In this document: one piece after another, positions 26,674 to 29,033 of the stretch
How positions within the stretch are numbered: position 1 is the stretch's first letter
Layout: each line of letters opens with the position of its first letter
From: a virus
IMG/VR virus record: IMGVR_UViG_3300030117_002508
Span: 1-29,033 of that record
DNA: 29,033 bases
Reading direction: 5' to 3' (one strand)
Notes under the pieces: model-generated
Database searches by the model: none
Told to the model about the DNA's origin: nothing
The model's input: the letters and a program-made list of their open reading frames with translations, nothing else
Program-made: the position numbers and the translations under genes

Positions 26674-26965
26674 CTTCTTCGTAGTTTATAGTGCCATCAT
26701 TAATATTTATATCAAGAGTACCGTACTCTTTTTCAAACTGCTCTTGAACTTTTAAAAGATCATTTTGTTTTTCAACTAAAACATGCATCATGCTATGCTT
26801 TTTAGCCTCAATAACGCCAATCTCATGATGTGATAAATTAATATCTTTAACTAAAGCTCTTAGTTTAGTTAGTTGGTCATCAGTTATTTTTTCAGGTCGA
26901 ATATCTTCTATACCTCTAAGTTCTTTAATTTTTTTACTTGTTCCTTTTACTTTTGTTGTTGCCAT
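26648..26965 (-). CDS. Small coiled-coil protein, conserved hypothetical
   Basis: A 105-aa protein, helical in its first 85 residues (long Lys/Glu/Gln coiled coil including IEAKKHSMMHVLVEKQNDLL) with a short C-terminal strand segment (YGTLDININDGTINYEEDG). The combination of a helical hairpin with a final YGT-x-DI-x-I-x-DG-x-I tail recurs, as I remember, in small proteins upstream of marine phage terminases. No function is known to me. It starts after a 26-base A/T leader and ends with TAG. Confidence 0.65.
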   Translation of the reverse strand: MATTKVKGTSKKIKELRGIEDIRPEKITDDQLTKLRALVKDINLSHHEIGVIEAKKHSMMHVLVEKQNDLLKVQEQFEKEYGTLDININDGTINYEEDGKADKKD

Positions 26966-26991
26966 TTTATTATATTTAAATTAATTATTTA

Positions 26992-27774
26992 CTATTCTCC
27001 CGCGTAAGATCCCGTATCAACCGTTGCATCGTTTACTAATTTTCCACCAAGACTAGGGTTTTTTTCATCGACTGGATTACCATCACTTAAATTCTCACCC
27101 ATTCTAGAGTAAAACGCAAGGCCATCATCACCTGCTCTATCCGCTGGAGCTCCATCATTATATATTGCCGCCGCTTGTGTTGCGCCTAGTTGGTAGTCAT
27201 ATATAGATATTTCATCATAATGTCCCCCTCCATATGCATTTATACTTCTACCAATTCTAAGAGGTTCGGTTCCATTTTCTACAACCTCAGAACCTGAATA
27301 ACCTAAATACGTACTTGCAGCAGTGCCACCCGCGTATTCAGTTCCATTTACCCAACCTGTTATACCGCTACTATCGTTTGTAGAAAGATCCCACGCTACA
27401 ATTATATTATACCAAGTACTATGATTTAACGTTGCGTTCATATCAAATCTTACCTTATTACTAGTACTGCTACCAAAATACACTAGAAACCTTGGCTTTG
27501 AAGACGAATTGGTTTGAAAAGCCCATTCAATACCACTACTACCACTAGTGGGTCTTTTAGACATTATTCTTTGACCAGATGTTCCAACACCACCATCAAA
27601 TCTTACCCACACACTAAATGAAAATCCTGACGCGCTATTTGCGCCTGGTGTAAAACCATCAAAATCGTCAAACTCTACATAATCATCAGTACCATCAAGC
27701 CTTATAGAAGCGCCACTGTACCAACCCTCCGCGTTGTAACCTGATGATATTAAACTATTACCTAATCCTAACAT
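26992..27774 (-). CDS. LamG-like (concanavalin A-like) virion protein with MLGLGNSL start
   Basis: A 260-aa protein with a Laminin G/pentraxin-type beta-sandwich at about residues 22-200. The signature segments are ASIRLDGTDDYVEF (22-35), FSFSVWVRFDG (51-61), WYNIIVAWD (121-129), WVNGTEY (141-147), PLRIGRS (171-177) and YDEISIYDYQL (186-196). Such domains bind sugars or proteins on surfaces. The first eight residues are identical to those of the other LamG protein at 28857, while the domains differ. The rest (200-260) is acidic and loop-like. It probably decorates the virion and helps contact the host surface. The start follows the previous stop by one base (TAATATG). Confidence 0.8.
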   Translation of the reverse strand: MLGLGNSLISSGYNAEGWYSGASIRLDGTDDYVEFDDFDGFTPGANSASGFSFSVWVRFDGGVGTSGQRIMSKRPTSGSSGIEWAFQTNSSSKPRFLVYFGSSTSNKVRFDMNATLNHSTWYNIIVAWDLSTNDSSGITGWVNGTEYAGGTAASTYLGYSGSEVVENGTEPLRIGRSINAYGGGHYDEISIYDYQLGATQAAAIYNDGAPADRAGDDGLAFYSRMGENLSDGNPVDEKNPSLGGKLVNDATVDTGSYAGE

Positions 27775-27775
27775 A

Positions 27776-28099
27776 TTAAAACCAATTAAAAGGATTAAAA
27801 TTACTCCATTTTACTGCGTCAATAAATAATTTAGCATTTTCTCTCCATGTTAAAGATTCTTCGTCATCAATATACCATATTCCACTAGTATCGTTTAATA
27901 TGCTTAAAATCTCACTATGATTATACTGTGTATATCCATCTAAAAAACTTGGGGTTATATCTCCTGTGAATTTTACAAACGTATACTCTCCATCTTCACT
28001 TATTCTTAATGTTTTAGGAGAGGTTTGCCCCACTAAGTTAAAATCAATATTTTCAACCTCACTAATAGGTATTATAACGTATTTTCTTTCTTCAGACAT
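27776..28099 (-). CDS. Small conserved protein between two LamG genes
   Basis: A 107-aa protein starting MSEERKYVIIPISEVENIDF, with a later KTLRISEDGEYTFVKFTGDI and a YNHSEILSIL segment. This set recurs, as I remember, in small marine phage proteins beside tail or appendage genes (a KY-x-IIPVSEV opening, T-LR-S-DG core and Y-HSEIL). Function is unknown. The gene overlaps the stop of the upstream LamG gene by one base (TAATG) and is followed by the second LamG gene after one base, so all three are probably translated as a unit. An accessory or assembly factor for the LamG proteins is possible. Confidence 0.65.
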   Translation of the reverse strand: MSEERKYVIIPISEVENIDFNLVGQTSPKTLRISEDGEYTFVKFTGDITPSFLDGYTQYNHSEILSILNDTSGIWYIDDEESLTWRENAKLFIDAVKWSNFNPFNWF

Positions 28100-28857
28100 T
28101 ATAATGAAAATTTACTTTTTAAATGACTATTAAGATCACTCAAATCTCCAGCGCTTAAAAGAGCGTTATATAATACAAATTCATATATTTTACCATCAAA
28201 AGTAAAATCACTAGTGTCTGTACCATCTCTTCTACAAGCAAAGTATTGTACATCGTTAAATTCCCCAGTATTTGTTGGATTACTTGTAGAACTAGGTGTT
28301 ACTAGTGTGCCATTTTTATAAAACAAAAAATTACCACTAGTATCTTTTGTTACTGTCAAAACCATTTGCGTATTTATAACCCACGTATCAGTTGCAAATG
28401 TATATGAAGACGTTGCGGCACCGGTACCAGTTGTTCTATATGTAATAGTTTCTTCATCAGCTATCATTATATATCGACTATTAGAGTTGCCACCAAAAAA
28501 TGCGTTAGGATCATCATCAGCACCTTCTCTTTTCATAACAACAGCCAAAGTGAACGCATTGCTTCCACCCACATCAACACGTCCATCACCTACCGCGAAC
28601 TCATAATGATCTTCTGGGTTAGCACTACTTAAATCAATACCACCATCTACCTTGGTTGCTTTATCTGCATCAGTTGTTTGTTGAATATGTCTTGAACCAC
28701 CAGATTGATCATTCCATTGCTCTACTAAATCAGGCGATCCACCGTCTGAAGTAATTCCAGTATCGTTTTTAAGCCATATTTGTAAACCACTTATTTCATT
28801 TGGTAATTTACCTTGTAAAGCTGCTCCACCGGCTAAACTATTTCCTAATCCTAGCAT
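28099..28857 (-). CDS. LamG-like virion protein with MLGLGNSL start
   Basis: A 252-aa protein. After MLGLGNSLAGGAALQGKL it shows ISGLQIWLKNDTGI (22-35), VEQWNDQSGG (45-54), a strand-rich middle (AFTLAVVMKR, 101-110) and a closing FDGKIYEFVLYNALLS (220-235), then a helix LSDLNSHLKSKFSL. The GL-x-x-W and W-x-DQSG pattern with a final F-G-x-I-x-E-x-x-x-Y strand is typical of LamG/ConA-like sandwiches. The first eight residues equal those of the protein at 27774, though the domains are not close copies. It is likely exposed on the virion. The start overlaps the previous TAA by one base. Confidence 0.8.
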   Translation of the reverse strand: MLGLGNSLAGGAALQGKLPNEISGLQIWLKNDTGITSDGGSPDLVEQWNDQSGGSRHIQQTTDADKATKVDGGIDLSSANPEDHYEFAVGDGRVDVGGSNAFTLAVVMKREGADDDPNAFFGGNSNSRYIMIADEETITYRTTGTGAATSSYTFATDTWVINTQMVLTVTKDTSGNFLFYKNGTLVTPSSTSNPTNTGEFNDVQYFACRRDGTDTSDFTFDGKIYEFVLYNALLSAGDLSDLNSHLKSKFSL

Positions 28858-29033
28858 TACTCTCCGTAATAAACAATTACACCGTGGGTATAACTTGTTT
28901 TTAATTGGAATCTAGTCCACCTGCCATATATAGTTATTCCTTTTGGAAATGTAACGGTGTTAGCTAAAACAGCTGAGGTAACAGCGTCACCGTCATCGTC
29001 CATACCGTTTGCTAAAAACTGAGTACCAGATCC
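28857..29033 (-). CDS. C-terminal end of a virion structural protein (partial)
   Basis: A 58-codon open end with TAA at 28857-28859 reads in from the right edge. The final residues (TFPKGITIYGRWTRFQLKTS, then YTHGVIVYYGE) match a C-terminal strand pattern frequent in small marine phage virion proteins (G-x-TIYGRWT, then VI-x-YxG). The start and most of the gene lie outside the window. Its stop overlaps the start of the next LamG gene (TAATG), so it is part of the same translation unit. Confidence 0.7.
   Translation of the reverse strand, partial: GSGTQFLANGMDDDGDAVTSAVLANTVTFPKGITIYGRWTRFQLKTSYTHGVIVYYGE

Noticed and set aside
26992-28857. Diversity-generating retroelement acting on the LamG genes
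   Set aside because: No reverse transcriptase gene and no near-identical template/variable repeat pair with A-specific changes is visible in the window.
1-29033. Stop-codon reassignment, as seen in some crAss-like phages
   Set aside because: Genes stop mostly at TAA with two TAG and one TGA at natural ends, and no long frame is interrupted by an in-frame stop in a conserved region.

Overview
The window is a stretch of the virion-assembly module of a tailed phage (Caudoviricetes). Every real gene lies on the minus strand, so transcription runs from the right end to the left end. The DNA is AT-rich. Genes are packed with one-base gaps or one-base TAATG overlaps. Starts are preceded by A/T-rich leaders rather than Shine-Dalgarno sequences, which fits a Bacteroidota (probably marine flavobacterial) host. 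Protein lengths and order (TerL about 740 aa, portal about 800 aa, acidic scaffold-like protein, capsid about 490 aa, two neck proteins, giant tail protein) resemble crAss-like (Crassvirales-type) podoviruses and related uncultured marine phages. That placement is inferred from layout and remembered family motifs, not from a search. Nearly all stop codons are TAA, and I see no sign of stop-codon reassignment.

Layout in transcription order. (1) 29033-26992: the end of a virion surface protein, two LamG-like proteins that share the N-terminal peptide MLGLGNSL, and a small conserved protein between them. (2) 26965-25639: four small or medium genes: a helical 105-aa protein, a 73-aa protein, a 196-aa protein that reads as two tandem GroES-like barrels, and a 92-aa candidate small terminase. 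(3) 25639-18244: TerL, portal, probable scaffold and major capsid protein, followed at once by a strong UUCG-loop terminator. (4) 18177-15709: a conserved 276-aa protein, a second UUCG hairpin, and two neck/adaptor proteins. (5) 15704-4710: one 3664-aa tail protein in which conserved hub segments are separated by repeated beta-sandwich (carbohydrate-binding-like) modules. (6) 4708-1: two beta-rich virion proteins, a GNAT-like protein, a fibre-like protein made of a 7-residue array, an 11-residue array and a C-terminal S74 intramolecular chaperone, and the start of a helical virion protein cut by the window edge.

Read as a system, the right half makes and fills the head: possible co-chaperonin for folding, terminase for packaging, portal, scaffold and capsid. 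The left half builds the neck and an unusually sugar-binding-looking tail. The most interesting items are the nine-copy module in the giant tail protein, the two-repeat S74 protein, the tandem GroES-like protein beside the packaging genes, and the paired UUCG hairpins after the capsid gene. No gene-free stretch longer than 70 bases exists. No tRNA, rRNA, CRISPR array, insertion sequence, integrase or replication gene is present.
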